From: Trichomonas tenax
Taxonomy: Eukaryota; Parabasalia; Trichomonadida; Trichomonadidae
DNA: 38,451 nt
Reading direction: 5' to 3'
NCBI GenBank assembly: GCA_023091735.1
Contig: JALKBU010000467.1
Coordinates: forward strand, 1 to 38,451
Position 1 is the stretch's first letter. Each line of letters starts with the position of its first letter. The notes below the pieces were generated by a model. The model searched no databases, was not told where the DNA came from, and saw nothing but the letters and a program-made list of their open reading frames with translations. Position numbers and translations under genes: made by a program. Of this stretch, positions 19,996-30,642 are shown in pieces.

Positions 19996-22671
19996 TTACA
20001 TTTCTGATTCACGAGGAGAGGAAGGTGGTGTATGCAAATTGTCCGCACTATCAAGAAGAAGCAAAATTTCGTCGTCTGAAATAATTTGATCTTCCTTCGG
20101 GTTATAAGCGAGACTCCATCTTCTTTCTGTGAGTCCGAACTGAGGATTGCTTTGCAAGAAGCCTTTGCACATGCCAGTCCTCATGTCCCAGACAGCGACA
20201 CAGCAGTCATTTGATGAAGTCATGATTGTTGGTTTCTTGTTTGCGTAGAACGAAGAAATCGATGTGATTGGGCTGTGATGGGCCTTCCATTTGAGGATGA
20301 GCTGGAAGGATCCAACAGGCATAACACAGATCTTCGTTGTAATTTGAGGGACTTGTGTCGTGTAGCATCTGACAGTCTTTCCTTTCTGATTGAGTAAGCC
20401 GAGAAATTCGACCTTCTCGATGCTAACTTTTTTGTCTTCTGGTGCAGTGAACTGAGAAGCAAGCTGTGAGATATCCCAAAGCCTGACTTCGCCACAGTGG
20501 TCTGCTGTGAGAAGGTAGTTCTCAACGACACACATTGCGAGGATGTTTGATGTCTGCGACTCAATGTAGAAGTTGGGAAGCTGAGAAACAGCGCAAGGTT
20601 CATCACCAATGACTGACCAGATCGTGATGTATCCTTCTGCATCTGATGATACAAGAAGTGATGAGTGCTCGACGAATGTCAAAGCAAGAATTTCTGTTTC
20701 ACAGTTCTGTGGGTGAAGGACACACAAAAGCTTGAATTCTTTCAAGTCCCATATATTGATTTCTCCCTTTCCTGTTCCTGCAGCGAGCATTAAGTATTCC
20801 TCGCTGATTGCCATGCAAAGAAGATCTTCCTTCTTCTCAGTGAGCAAATCAATAAGTCTGCCATCGTGCTTGTTGTCCCAGAGAGTGATATAGTTTGCCC
20901 AGCCAGCAGTGACAATAATGGAAATATTCTTGAGATACTGAACTGCGGTGATGGCTGAGCTCTGTTTGCCCACGGTGTGCATGAGCTGGCTTGTTGGGAA
21001 GTGGAGCGTCGATAGCTCACCACCTTGTGTTGCGACAAACAATAGCGTTTGTGGGCCATCTGTACACATGCAAGTTATGTTAGATTGAGTGACTTTTCTA
21101 AATACGCAGTGCATCAAACCATTCGCAGTTTCCCAGTGTCGAATGTTGCAGCCTGAGCAAGTGCAGATGACGTGGAACTGGGAGTTGTGTAATGCAGCGC
21201 GTATCGGAAGTCTGTCGGAAAGCATTGGCTGAATATTCTCTTCGTATTCATAGAACCTGATCATTCTTCCTCCGAGGATGAAACGCTTTCTCGGACCACA
21301 ATGACACAGCGATGTTACAGGGAAGCTTCCTGTTGTTTGGAGAGAGTGAGTAAGCTGCTTGTATGTCGTCTGCGTGATGTTGACGCGGCTCGCGAACTGA
21401 CCGAAAGGAGAGATCTGGAAAGTCTGAACAATGGACATTGTTCTCGAGTTGATGATGTGAAGGTTTCCGTTTCTGTCAGCAATAACAAGGTGCGGAGAGT
21501 CAGGGAGACACGTCATAGCAGTGACGACGCCTGTTGGACATGTGATCTTAGAGATCAGAAATGGAATGAATGGATTCCATGCGCAAACAGTCGTTTCATA
21601 GGCAGCAGTTATCAAAGCGTGCATAGAATCAGAGTGAACAATCGTGTGAATAGGAGCGTGATGAGCTTGTATTCTGTGGATGAGTCTGACGTTCTTTGTA
21701 TCCCAAACAATGAGCTGTCCATCTTCATCGCCAGTAACAAAACTTCCAGAGTTTGGAATCTGCGTCACACATGTGATAGCCGATCCATTTGTAACCTTAA
21801 TAAAGTTGATACAGCGCCAGTTCATGTGCGAGGGCTTCTCTCCCCAGTTTTCAGCCTGCCACTGATGAAGACGGCCGTTTTCTGAACCAGTAAATAACGA
21901 ATGTGAATTTGGTTCGTACATGATGCAAAAATGCGTTGTATCTGTAGTTTCTATGTCTTGGGCGAGCGAACAGCCCTGCATTGTCGAGAGAATTTGAATT
22001 CCTGTTGGATAACAAACAGCGAGAAGAGATCTTTCGTTGATCAATGCGCCATCATATACTGATATGATTGGGCGACCGTGTAAACTGATTTTCTTGATCA
22101 AACTTAAAGTAGAAGGAGAATAAATTTGAACTGTTCCATTGGCGTTAAAACTGATGATATGATCATTGATTGAGTCGTAAATGAACTTCAAAGCGGTGAA
22201 ATTACCTGCGTGATCGATTATTTCTTTCTCAAAGTGATATTGAACGACAGTATCGACTCTCGTTTTTTCTCTGTCAAAAACGCAGCACGCTGTGATAAAA
22301 GAAAGGAATTGCTCCCATTCTATCTTATTTTTGTGGTCGCAATCGATTTGTATGAAAAAAATGAATAATTTATGCGCCCACTGCTTTCTCTGATGCTGAT
22401 TTCTTTTGTCAGGTTTTGGAAATACCTTCAGCATCACGTGGATGAACTCTGTAACTGTTAATCCGTCTTTTCCGCGAAGTTTCCATTCATTTGCAAGTTG
22501 TTTGAGTGTTTCATCGTCCCATGATATGAACGATAGAATGTTGAACTCGGAAAGTGGGTCGTAGTGCGCTAATAACTCCCTTTCCTCTGACGGAGCGGGC
22601 TGTGGAAGATTTTCCGTCATTTTTAGGGTAAAAAACGTTTTTGTAGGGTCTCTCCCCAATTTATCGAACAT
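19996..22671 (-). CDS. EF-hand and WD40-repeat protein, WDR49/CFAP337-like
   Basis: The 891-aa product starts with a helical EF-hand-like region (about 45-130) whose one clear loop, DCDHKNKIEWEQ (110-121), has D1, D3, K5 and I8 but Gln at position 12, so calcium binding is doubtful. About 14 WD-type blades follow, enough for two propellers, for example GSFVTGDEDGQLIVWDTK, GKGEINIWDL, CGEVRLWDIS and TSSNDCCVAVWDMRTGMC. An EF-hand region before a double WD40 propeller is the layout of the WDR49/WDR64/CFAP337 group, some members of which are axonemal, so a flagellar role is plausible but inferred. The start is uncertain: ATG 22671 gives the longest frame, but ATG 22620 (Met-18, MTENLPQP) follows CCCTAAAA, similar to the CTCTAAAA before the Utp12 ATG, and may be the true start. 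Confidence 0.85.
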   Translation of the reverse strand: MFDKLGRDPTKTFFTLKMTENLPQPAPSEERELLAHYDPLSEFNILSFISWDDETLKQLANEWKLRGKDGLTVTEFIHVMLKVFPKPDKRNQHQRKQWAHKLFIFFIQIDCDHKNKIEWEQFLSFITACCVFDREKTRVDTVVQYHFEKEIIDHAGNFTALKFIYDSINDHIISFNANGTVQIYSPSTLSLIKKISLHGRPIISVYDGALINERSLLAVCYPTGIQILSTMQGCSLAQDIETTDTTHFCIMYEPNSHSLFTGSENGRLHQWQAENWGEKPSHMNWRCINFIKVTNGSAITCVTQIPNSGSFVTGDEDGQLIVWDTKNVRLIHRIQAHHAPIHTIVHSDSMHALITAAYETTVCAWNPFIPFLISKITCPTGVVTAMTCLPDSPHLVIADRNGNLHIINSRTMSIVQTFQISPFGQFASRVNITQTTYKQLTHSLQTTGSFPVTSLCHCGPRKRFILGGRMIRFYEYEENIQPMLSDRLPIRAALHNSQFHVICTCSGCNIRHWETANGLMHCVFRKVTQSNITCMCTDGPQTLLFVATQGGELSTLHFPTSQLMHTVGKQSSAITAVQYLKNISIIVTAGWANYITLWDNKHDGRLIDLLTEKKEDLLCMAISEEYLMLAAGTGKGEINIWDLKEFKLLCVLHPQNCETEILALTFVEHSSLLVSSDAEGYITIWSVIGDEPCAVSQLPNFYIESQTSNILAMCVVENYLLTADHCGEVRLWDISQLASQFTAPEDKKVSIEKVEFLGLLNQKGKTVRCYTTQVPQITTKICVMPVGSFQLILKWKAHHSPITSISSFYANKKPTIMTSSNDCCVAVWDMRTGMCKGFLQSNPQFGLTERRWSLAYNPKEDQIISDDEILLLLDSADNLHTPPSSPRESEM

Positions 22672-22952
22672 AAGGTTAAATTGTTAATAAGGGGCTTCTT
22701 CGATAATTTAGGGACAAAATTTATAAACGGTTTTCTATGGGGTTTATTTTACAATTTAGGGGTGATTTATATAAAATAATGCGTGTAAATTGTCAAAATG
22801 TCAAATTTTAAACATTTTGTGATTATGGTATTTTTATTCATAAATGGATTATTTTGTGATTTTGATATTAAAAATTGATACCAATGAATGAAAGAAACAT
22901 AAATAATTCATTGGCATGCCTATATAGCAATGTCTGGATTTTTTTTGCTGAT

Positions 22953-22981
22953 ACCCGGTCCTTCCAGGAATACGTTTTTTT
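22953..22981 (+). repeat. 29-nt dispersed repeat, copy 1
   Basis: The core CCTTCCAGGAATAC is followed by a T run. It matches copy 2 (26040-26068, opposite strand) at 27 of 29 positions by eye. On the minus strand it reads KKTYSWKDRV. Confidence 0.6.
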
Positions 22982-25444
22982 AGCATGACCCTCTACCCAT
23001 CTAAAAAACAGGGGGTAAATCCAGCATAGCAAAATTGGAGCTGAGTCTGGGAATTTTATTAACATTTCATGAAAGCACATACTGTGCAGCTTATTGTGGT
23101 GCATATTTCGAGTCATTTTGGAGGGGTAACGGATCAAAATTTTCGAAAATTTCTGCATCAATATTTCTGCTTGTGATTAATTTCTCAGCTTTAAGATAAC
23201 ATAAATATATTGAGGGTGGATAGATCTTCAATCACTGAAACTCTCATCCAAAAATATTTTTTTCGTCGAATATAATATGCTTATCTTCAACCCATCACAT
23301 CCAAATACAGATATGTTATTTCTCTACTTAAGCTGTATTAAAATTTAATAGATTTATATAGTTTTATGATATTTCTTGAAATTTTTAAATCTTTGGATTA
23401 TAACAATGATAATTTAGTAATTGACTATACAACACTGAGCATAATTATATTCTATCATTCAATGTTGAATTATATCAAATTTGAAAGAAAAAATGCTTAA
23501 TTTTCCCAGAAGCGTTTTATAATGCAGAAACTGTGAGATCATTAAAATTTATATATATCTATTAATTTTTTCTGCAGCTTGTTGGATCAATATTTTGAAT
23601 ATCTTTAGAATGATTTGTATGCTATAAAAACATTTTGTATATAATATAATAGATGCAGTAAGAGTATTAAAAGGTTTATTATAAATAAATCACAAATATT
23701 GAATATCAAATAACAAATGTTATCATGAAATTTAAGTATTGTGAGGTATGGCTAATATTTACGGTATAAAGAATCCGTATTTAAAACAATCACAAGACGT
23801 AAATTTACAACAAAAGCTATTTCATTATCACCATCATACATCCCAATTAAACTCCAAAACATCTTATATTTCAACTTCATTTTGCTTTGGTTCCTTCTCC
23901 ATCTACAGAAGCCTGTTTCGCTCTCGAGTCTACGAAATGATATTAAGCTTCTCATGAAAATCTGTTTGATTTTATCGAAAATATTTCTCTCAATTCGCTA
24001 CATTTTTATAATCTAATTCCATGCGATGATGGCATATACCCCATCCATGCTGACATCTTCGTAGGCAATTTTTTATAAACTCTATCATGTTGAAAAAACT
24101 AAAGATCACAATATGGGAGTAAGGTTCTGACAAAATTTTCTATGGGGTTTTTGTTCTGAAAAAGAGCAGTTTATTTATTGTTTTTATTTATTATTAACTC
24201 ATATAACGTAGATATTTTACTTGAAAAATGGCTTTCAATATGTCAAGTTTTTTATTTTTTAAGCCAAATCCTAGGATGAAGCGATAATCATTTAAAAAAT
24301 CATCTGAGTATTGATATTTTGTATAAAAAAGTGTACAGCCGCAAGTATAGCCTCTAAATATCAGTCATTTTAAAGGTAAGTCAGATATTTTTCCGTTATT
24401 TCGCCAAAAACATCGAAGCATAAAAGTTATTCGTATCTCGCTCCATGGTTGTTTTTGAATGTTAGGGATCGAATGCCATATTAAAAAGTTAAATGTCAGT
24501 ATCATGGCACAAACTTATTCGTCAGAAATAAGAATTTTTAGGAAATAAATACGAATTAAATTTAACTCTTCAAATCAAGCACAAAGTTGAATGATCGTCA
24601 TTTTTCGTCATTTCATTCACATCCATAGCCTAAAAACGCCATGTTAAAAATCGAAAATTTCGCGCAGAATTATTTCACCTCCTGTTTTTGTTGAATACCA
24701 TTCCAGATGAATCGGCTTATACTGCATAGCCCAATATATGATTCTCAAGAAAACGCTACACACCGTTTCAGAGATCTGAAATTAAACGCGACGAATATTG
24801 CGTAATATCCGTCAGCTAATACATGTGCAGCGATGCATACAGATATGTCTCATATTACTCAATATATCACTGCAAAATGATTCTGATTGAAAATCAAAAT
24901 TATCAAATCTTTCAATTTACATCGAATTATCAACTGATTTACAATTTATGGTGCTGCCTATACATTTTCATGATTGTATGATCTAATAAAACATAATTTT
25001 TCATAATTTATAAATTATATATATCATGATAATAAATCGATATTATTTAAATAATATATTCCGCATCATTTAAATAATCATTTTCCTTATGGTAGAAAAT
25101 TGGAGAAAAAAAGGAGGCATAAAAGTATCTGAAGTAACTTTGTAATTTTTACTCAAATTCTAATTTAGATCAATATTCCGCTTACATATGCTATTTTCAC
25201 TACCTGTTTACAAAATAAATCACAAAAGAATGAAGATTTCTTTTCGAAAACAAAATCATTCCTTTTTCATAAAAAAGAGCATTTTGAAATACCGTATTAT
25301 ATATTGTATATAAATGTTATATTAAAAAGTTTAATTATGCTTCCTTTGCCGAGATTTTAACATTTCAAATCATCATGTTCGACCTTTGTTAATAATTAAA
25401 TAGCACAATATATGTTAACCTATAATTTTAACTTGTTTTGCGGT

Positions 25445-25792
25445 TTATTGCTGTATCCGTCTATTTCCATCAAAATCAATATTTAAACAAAAATATTGAT
25501 TTAAATAGATAGAGTACGATATATAATGATATATTATTTTTATTTTTTGATAAAATCTTTTATTGAAGGAGAAAAAGTGAAAATAGTTCATGATTTCGAA
25601 ATAAAGCATATTAATACCACCACAGTATAGTATATTACCCGAATAATCTAATGATAACCGGCAATTTCTATTAGAAAAAAACTTGATACAAAAAATGTCA
25701 AAAATTTCAAAAGCTATTTTATGTTGATATTTGGTTATACCATACGTTACTATTTCATTATCCAAAGTCTCCCAGGAATACGTTTTCTTCAT
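25445..25792 (-). CDS. Possible small unknown protein (115 aa)
   Basis: A 115-codon minus-strand frame whose ATG follows TCACA (TCACAATATG), a valid initiator sequence with a leader of five bases or so. It opens MKKTYSWETL, the peptide version of the dispersed repeat (copy 3). The rest is rich in Ile, Tyr, Phe and Asn, as AT-rich DNA would give by chance, with one protein-like stretch (RLSLDYSGNILYCGG). A frame of this length is not rare in such DNA. It may be a fragment of a repeated gene family or no gene at all. Confidence 0.25.
   Translation of the reverse strand: MKKTYSWETLDNEIVTYGITKYQHKIAFEIFDIFCIKFFSNRNCRLSLDYSGNILYCGGINMLYFEIMNYFHFFSFNKRFYQKIKIIYHYISYSIYLNQYFCLNIDFDGNRRIQQ
25766..25790 (+). 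repeat. Dispersed repeat, copy 3 (diverged)
   Basis: Shares CCAGGAATACGTTTT exactly with copy 1 and is looser on either side (one gap, a few changes). On the minus strand it forms the start of the 115-codon frame. Confidence 0.45.
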
Positions 25793-26039
25793 ATTGTGAT
25801 TTTATATATTTATTTTAATATCAAATATATCAATAATATATTATGTTAATCTTAATTCCGCTGAGAAAATAGTACTATATCGGTAAAAGCTAATTATCAA
25901 ATCTTCACCAAAAATGAATTTTTATAAAAAGTACAAAACATAAATGCACACATATATGTCCTCATCATTTTGTAAATTAGAGCTTTTAAAAACTTATATT
26001 CATAGAGATAATTGAAGGTGAAAATTTTGCCACCCTCGA

Positions 26040-26068
26040 AAAAAAATGTATTCCTGGAAGGACAGGGT
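26040..26068 (-). repeat. 29-nt dispersed repeat, copy 2
   Basis: Reverse-complement match to copy 1 with two differences. It ends 26 bp before the ATG of the BTB-ankyrin gene. On the plus strand it reads KKMYSWKDRV. Confidence 0.6.
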
Positions 26069-26089
26069 AATTTTTCCAACTACATAAAG

Positions 26090-26094
26090 TCATA
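26090..26094 (+). promoter_or_regulatory. Initiator (Inr) TCATA
   Basis: Matches TCA(+1)-Py-(T/A). The start A at 26092 would leave a 3-nt leader before the ATG at 26095. Confidence 0.6.
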
Positions 26095-27726
26095 ATGAAC
26101 TTTGCAGATCTTCCTGAGATGCGTACCCTGATGAGAGCTGCTCGCGTAGCCAATGCAGGAAATAAAGACTGCAAAATGATTATCAATGATCACAAATACA
26201 TAATGAATACATCATTTGCGCAAATTTTGAGCGAGAAAGCCTTCAATCGTTTGATACTGAACAGAACAAAGAGAAGTATACCTTTCAAATGCGACATCCA
26301 GAATGATGAAGCATACGAAATATTCGATAATCTCGTTTCAGGAAAAGTATTTAGTGACAAAGTCAGCAAAGAAGTGTCGAAAGATTTGTTCAATTTGGGA
26401 AGCGCGATTGGAAACAATGAACTTATGGAACCTTACCTATCACTTTTCAAAGATGTTGAAATCACACCTTCAAACTTTTCAGATATGAAGTTAATCTACA
26501 TCAGGTCATGCAACATCAGTCCATTGATTGAATATTTGAAATTTCATCTTGATGAAATCGACATCGAAACACTTGTTTCAACTTTTGTTGAACTTGATTT
26601 CGATTACAATGAAAAGATTTTATGTGAACATCAATGCAGCAATTCCGCATTTGTTAACACACTCATTCTGAAATTGATTTCGCGATCACGCGAATATCTT
26701 CGATTTTTAGAATATCTCAATTATTCATCTGTTTCAACCGATCAATTCGACATTGTTTTTGATATCATCTCCAAAGAAGATGGCTATGAAGAAAATATCG
26801 CATTCATTTCTTTATTCAAACAAAAAATTCTTGAATGTTTCGAAGCTGAACGAGAATCATATCAAAATACAATTGAGGAATTGAGAAAATCCCTTTCAGT
26901 ACAGAAATTTGAATACGAAACTAGAATTCGACTTTTTGAATCAAAAATATCATCATTAGAGAACGAAATCAAAGAATTACAAAATGAGAATGACCAGCAC
27001 ATTAAAGAGATCCAGTCTATGCAAAATACATTTCAAAATACATCACAAAGTTTAAATGGTTCGAAATTCGACAATCTTTCTATTGATTACAGCAATGTAG
27101 TTACAAAGATGAAGAAGCAAATGGAAAGTGGAAATAAAAACTACACAGAAACCAAACAAATTTTAGAAAATAGATTTATATTTGATGATCAGTTCATTAA
27201 AAACGCCGAACAACTAAGTTTCACGGATATTTATGACCTAGTGAATATACTTACCAAAACAAAGAGTCATTTATTTATAGAACTCCTTATACAGAATGGA
27301 TTTCTTGATAATTTTTATACAGATAATGAAAATGTTTTATTTGAAGCAGCGAGCCGTGGAAATATAGATATTCTTCAAGAAATGCAACAATTAAATGCCA
27401 ATTTAACCATTAAAAATAGCTGCGGGGAAAATTTATTACATAAAGCAGTAGATAGTGGAAGATTGGATATATTTAAGTATCTTATAGACTACATAGATAT
27501 CAACGATGGTGATTCTGATGGCCTGACACCTTTGCATTATGCTGCTCAATTAGGTTTATCACAATTCATTAAATTTATATGTAAGGACAGGCGTTGTAAG
27601 ATCAATACAGCAGATTTTAATGGCAACACGCCTTTAGATTTAGCTAGTGATGTAAAATCTATAAAATTACTAAAAGAATATGGTGCTGTATCTGGTGCAT
27701 TTGCTACCAATCCAGACGTCTATTGA
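26095..27726 (+). CDS. BTB-like domain, coiled coil and ankyrin-repeat protein
   Basis: The 543-aa protein has three parts. Residues about 20-115 resemble a BTB/POZ fold (CKMIINDHKYIMNTSFAQIL followed by AYEIFDNLVSGKVF). A helical region leads to a strong coiled coil at about 245-305 (SKISSLENEIKELQNENDQ). Residues about 412-543 hold ankyrin repeats, including ENLLHKAVDSGRLDIFKYLI, DGLTPLHYAAQLGLSQFIKF and NGNTPLDLASDVKSIKLLKE. This architecture is common among the many ankyrin proteins of trichomonads; their roles are mostly unknown, and a scaffold or cullin-adaptor role would be inference. The ATG follows an initiator by three bases, so the start is well supported. The frame is intact and has the codon use of a normal low-expression gene. 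Confidence 0.88.
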   Translation: MNFADLPEMRTLMRAARVANAGNKDCKMIINDHKYIMNTSFAQILSEKAFNRLILNRTKRSIPFKCDIQNDEAYEIFDNLVSGKVFSDKVSKEVSKDLFNLGSAIGNNELMEPYLSLFKDVEITPSNFSDMKLIYIRSCNISPLIEYLKFHLDEIDIETLVSTFVELDFDYNEKILCEHQCSNSAFVNTLILKLISRSREYLRFLEYLNYSSVSTDQFDIVFDIISKEDGYEENIAFISLFKQKILECFEAERESYQNTIEELRKSLSVQKFEYETRIRLFESKISSLENEIKELQNENDQHIKEIQSMQNTFQNTSQSLNGSKFDNLSIDYSNVVTKMKKQMESGNKNYTETKQILENRFIFDDQFIKNAEQLSFTDIYDLVNILTKTKSHLFIELLIQNGFLDNFYTDNENVLFEAASRGNIDILQEMQQLNANLTIKNSCGENLLHKAVDSGRLDIFKYLIDYIDINDGDSDGLTPLHYAAQLGLSQFIKFICKDRRCKINTADFNGNTPLDLASDVKSIKLLKEYGAVSGAFATNPDVY

Positions 27727-29026
27727 TGTGTGAAAAAATGTTTATTATTTCCTTAAAACACAGAATTAATAAAATGTTTTAGTAAATTACAATTTCTGTA
27801 AGAAAAAAGGAATTCATTTTCATCCGTTTTTCTTCTAGAAACGTATAGAAGTATCTATGCAGCGATCTAACAAGTAGATCAATGATCTCTTTTCGTAATT
27901 TTCGTGACTTCTTTGATTCATCTGCATACCTATTTGCTAAGCTATGGAGATAAAGCAAAGATTCAGATTTTTTGAAAATTTGCTTTAAAATAAATTAGGC
28001 ATCATTATTTTTGGAGTTTAAAATCCAGTTTATATGAGAAATAAATGTTGATATAGGTGGAAGTGTTAATGTTCAAGAAAAGTTGGGAGACAAACGAAGA
28101 ATATTAAATTTTAAAATAAAATATATCTGGTTTTATTGCAAAAATATTGTAAACTTAAAGCTTAATATCTCTATTGTTTGATATAATGAAATAAACCAGT
28201 GGGAGCGATGAGTTCTCGTTGACTTAAATTTGATTCATCATCCTAATTAAGAGAAAATAGCGCTTCTTTTCGATGCATCAGAGCTTGCTTATGACAGTAA
28301 AAACATACAAACTGTTTAAAAGGAGCATAATCGCCTAAAGCAGGTATAAATGAAGTGAAAAGATTTTTTTGTAAAAAATCATCGTCATCACAGGTTTTTG
28401 CAAAAATGGGGCAATGCAGTACTATAAGAAGACCATGTGAATCACGATCTTCATTTAAAATTGATAGAAATGTGACCATCTATCAAAGATTAATAAAAAC
28501 AGCGAAATCAGGCTGAGCGGGGGAATAAAAGTAATGAAATACTCAACATTAATGGTGGGCTGTGTAATTAGAGGTTTCTTTCCATTTTTATTAAGGTGGC
28601 TGCCACACACTCAAAAATCGCCGTAAACTACAGAAAAATCTAACCCTACATTTTTATCCAGATTATATCCTTACTAGCGAAAAACTTTAAACAAATAGGA
28701 TAATTGTACCCAACACAGCATGCCAAAGCCAATGGCTACGTTTCTAGTTCTATATATCGAATATTTCAGTGTGTTATTCCCCTTTCGATTTATCATTTGA
28801 AATAATTCTATGAGAACCCTCAAACGCAATTGAAATTTGAGATCACCCGTGATGCGACCTGTCAATTTTCATTTTTATCACAACCAATTCTGAGGTAATT
28901 GGTCACCTCGTTAAGCATATTGGATTATCATGGAATATGTGAGCATATTCGATTATTCAAAGATTTGAGTTAAATTCAGAGCAATGCTTTGAATTTTTCT
29001 GAGCTTGTCACAGTAAATACAATTCC
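27727..29026. other. Intergenic, 1.3 kb
   Basis: No supported gene. A 78-codon minus-strand frame at 28243-28479 has some protein-like composition (FVCFYCHKQALMHRKEALF), but no initiator and no family. The block 28500-28640 is less AT-rich than its surroundings and unexplained. Confidence 0.5.
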
Positions 29027-29031
29027 TCATT
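29027..29031 (+). promoter_or_regulatory. Initiator (Inr) TCATT
   Basis: Matches TCA(+1)-Py-(T/A). The start A at 29029 gives a 25-nt leader before the transporter ATG. Confidence 0.45.
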
Positions 29032-29053
29032 TTTAGTTTTCGCAATAAGGTAG

Positions 29054-30319
29054 ATGTCTTCCTTCTTCCGCAGAGAACTTCTCTATGCTGCCATCGTGTG
29101 CTTCACACCACTTGGCTTCGGCTACATCATTGGTTATCCATCTCCAGCCGCTGAACAATTCCGTGCTGAATGGGGCTCCAAGTTCAACGAAGATAACTGG
29201 GCTTGGTTCGTGTCCCTGACACAGCTCACTGGTGCCATTGGCCCGTATATCCCTCCACTTCTTTTCAGATTCGGTCTTGGTCGTCGTATGGTTGCTTCTG
29301 TTATGAATATCTGCTCTATCATTATTTGGATCATCTTAATCTTCTTAAATCAAAAGACTTTCTGGATGGGATTCGTCTTGAGAATCTTACAAGGTTTCTT
29401 ACTTGGTGCTGCTTCTGCTCTCGGCCCACTTCTTCTTCTTGAAGTCGCTCCAGCAGATCAGACAGGTCTCTACGGTACATTCAACCAGATCTTCATCGTT
29501 TTCGGTATCATTATTGTCTATCTCATTGGTAACTATCAGAAGGTTTGGTCTGTTTGCGTTTACTGCGCCGTTTCTCATGCCTGCCAGCTTGCTCTCATCT
29601 GGCTCATCCCAGAAACAGCTATGCGCAAGCAGGATACTGAAGAGAACAAGAATGAAGGCGAAAAGGAGTCCATATTCCAGATGCAGTATCTCTGGAGAAT
29701 CATTGTTCTTCTTCTCATCATGCTCACACAGCAGTTCTCTGGTATCAACGCTATTCTCGCTGACCTCAACGCTCTCTTCAAGGACGCTAACATCAAGGGT
29801 CTCGATGCTGGTATCCAATCAACAATTGCCACCCTCGCTCAGCTCATCGCTTGCTTATTCTCTGGTGCCCTCATCAAGTGCGCTGGCCGCCGTGTCATGT
29901 GGACAGTCTCAGGCATCGTTTGCGCTGCCTCCCTCATCATCTTCGGCATCAACACAAGAAAGCATTGGTCCAACGTTCTTCCAGTTATTCTCATCTTCCT
30001 TTACCAGTTCGGCTTCGGTCTCGGCCTCGCCCCAATGCCATGGTACATTTCTCCAGAAATGTTCCCACACTCTGTCCGTCCAATGGCTTCCTCCATGAAC
30101 GGTATGACATCATGGCTCTTCTCATTCATCATCGTCCAGGCTTCTCCATCCATGAAGAAGTCCATGACAGATCTTGGTGTCTTCCTCTTCTACGGTATCA
30201 TCACAATCGCTGGTACAATCTTCGGCTTTTGGTTCATCAAGGAGCCAACAGGCAACGAAAACGAGACCCTTGACAACAACGACAGCAATGGTGATAACAA
30301 GGCTCAGTCAGAACTTTAA
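29054..30319 (+). CDS. MFS sugar porter (hexose transporter type)
   Basis: The 421-aa protein has 12 hydrophobic segments in two halves joined by a charged central loop (about 190-215). Sugar-porter motifs are present: GRR after TM2 (76-78), PETA at the end of TM6 (186-189), QQFSGIN in TM7 (226-232), AGRR (277-280) and PWYISPEMFP after TM10 (329-338). It imports a sugar down its gradient or with protons across the plasma or an internal membrane; the substrate cannot be read from sequence. The hydrophilic C-tail is Asn/Asp-rich. Codon use is strikingly biased to C-ending codons (ATC, CTC, TTC, TCC), the strongest bias in the window, suggesting high expression. The first ATG is used. Confidence 0.93.
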   Translation: MSSFFRRELLYAAIVCFTPLGFGYIIGYPSPAAEQFRAEWGSKFNEDNWAWFVSLTQLTGAIGPYIPPLLFRFGLGRRMVASVMNICSIIIWIILIFLNQKTFWMGFVLRILQGFLLGAASALGPLLLLEVAPADQTGLYGTFNQIFIVFGIIIVYLIGNYQKVWSVCVYCAVSHACQLALIWLIPETAMRKQDTEENKNEGEKESIFQMQYLWRIIVLLLIMLTQQFSGINAILADLNALFKDANIKGLDAGIQSTIATLAQLIACLFSGALIKCAGRRVMWTVSGIVCAASLIIFGINTRKHWSNVLPVILIFLYQFGFGLGLAPMPWYISPEMFPHSVRPMASSMNGMTSWLFSFIIVQASPSMKKSMTDLGVFLFYGIITIAGTIFGFWFIKEPTGNENETLDNNDSNGDNKAQSEL

Positions 30320-30605
30320 GTTGACTGTATTTTGCGTAAAGAACTTTTTCCATTTTAACCATAAATCATTATTTTTAAATTTCACAATAATGCTACCGTA
30401 TCCACCCTTGGAGAGAGGTGGATATATAAAATTCAAAGTTAAATCTCAGAAAAATGCGAATCGTATTTGATAATTTCGTCATAATCACAGTCTAAATTTT
30501 GTTAATTTTGATGCCGTTCATTATCCTTTGAGGAGACATTTTGATGTTGATCTTCCAAGACATAAAATTTGGGTACACTTTTTCTTGCCAGAACAGGTCC
30601 ATACG

Positions 30606-30642
30606 GTTATTTTACATCGATATTGAATTGAAAATGATCGTT
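30606..30642 (+). repeat. 37-nt inverted repeat, left copy
   Basis: Starts GTTATTTTACATCGATATTG. It matches the reverse complement of 33169-33205 at 36 of 37 bases. A shared CCAGAAC lies further outside on both sides, but with an 8-nt length difference. Confidence 0.75.

Larger units (their letters stand above)
22672..26089. other. 3.4-kb intergenic region with dispersed repeat copies
   Basis: Largest gap in the window. It holds three copies of a repeat (22953-22981, 25766-25790, 26040-26068; listed separately) and one doubtful small gene (25445-25792). The block at 22920-23160 is more GC-rich than its surroundings but has no recognisable product. I see no RNA gene in 23.2-25.4 kb. Confidence 0.5.

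Noticed and set aside
21301..21885. Plus-strand frame of 194 codons opposite the EF-hand/WD40 gene
   Set aside because: Long only because the GC-richer coding strand suppresses stops on the opposite strand. The minus-strand WD repeats are clear.
24015..24075. GIYPIHAD reading that resembles an ankyrin helix
   Set aside because: Too short, with no continuing repeat on either side.
22730..24152. TTTTCTATGGGGTTT occurring at 22731 and near 24138
   Set aside because: An isolated 15-mer match with no similarity beyond it, near the number expected by chance in a window of this size.
29403..30098. Plus-strand frame of 231 codons inside the sugar porter
   Set aside because: Ser/Leu-rich shadow of the C-biased transporter codons. 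The real frame has the sugar-porter motifs.
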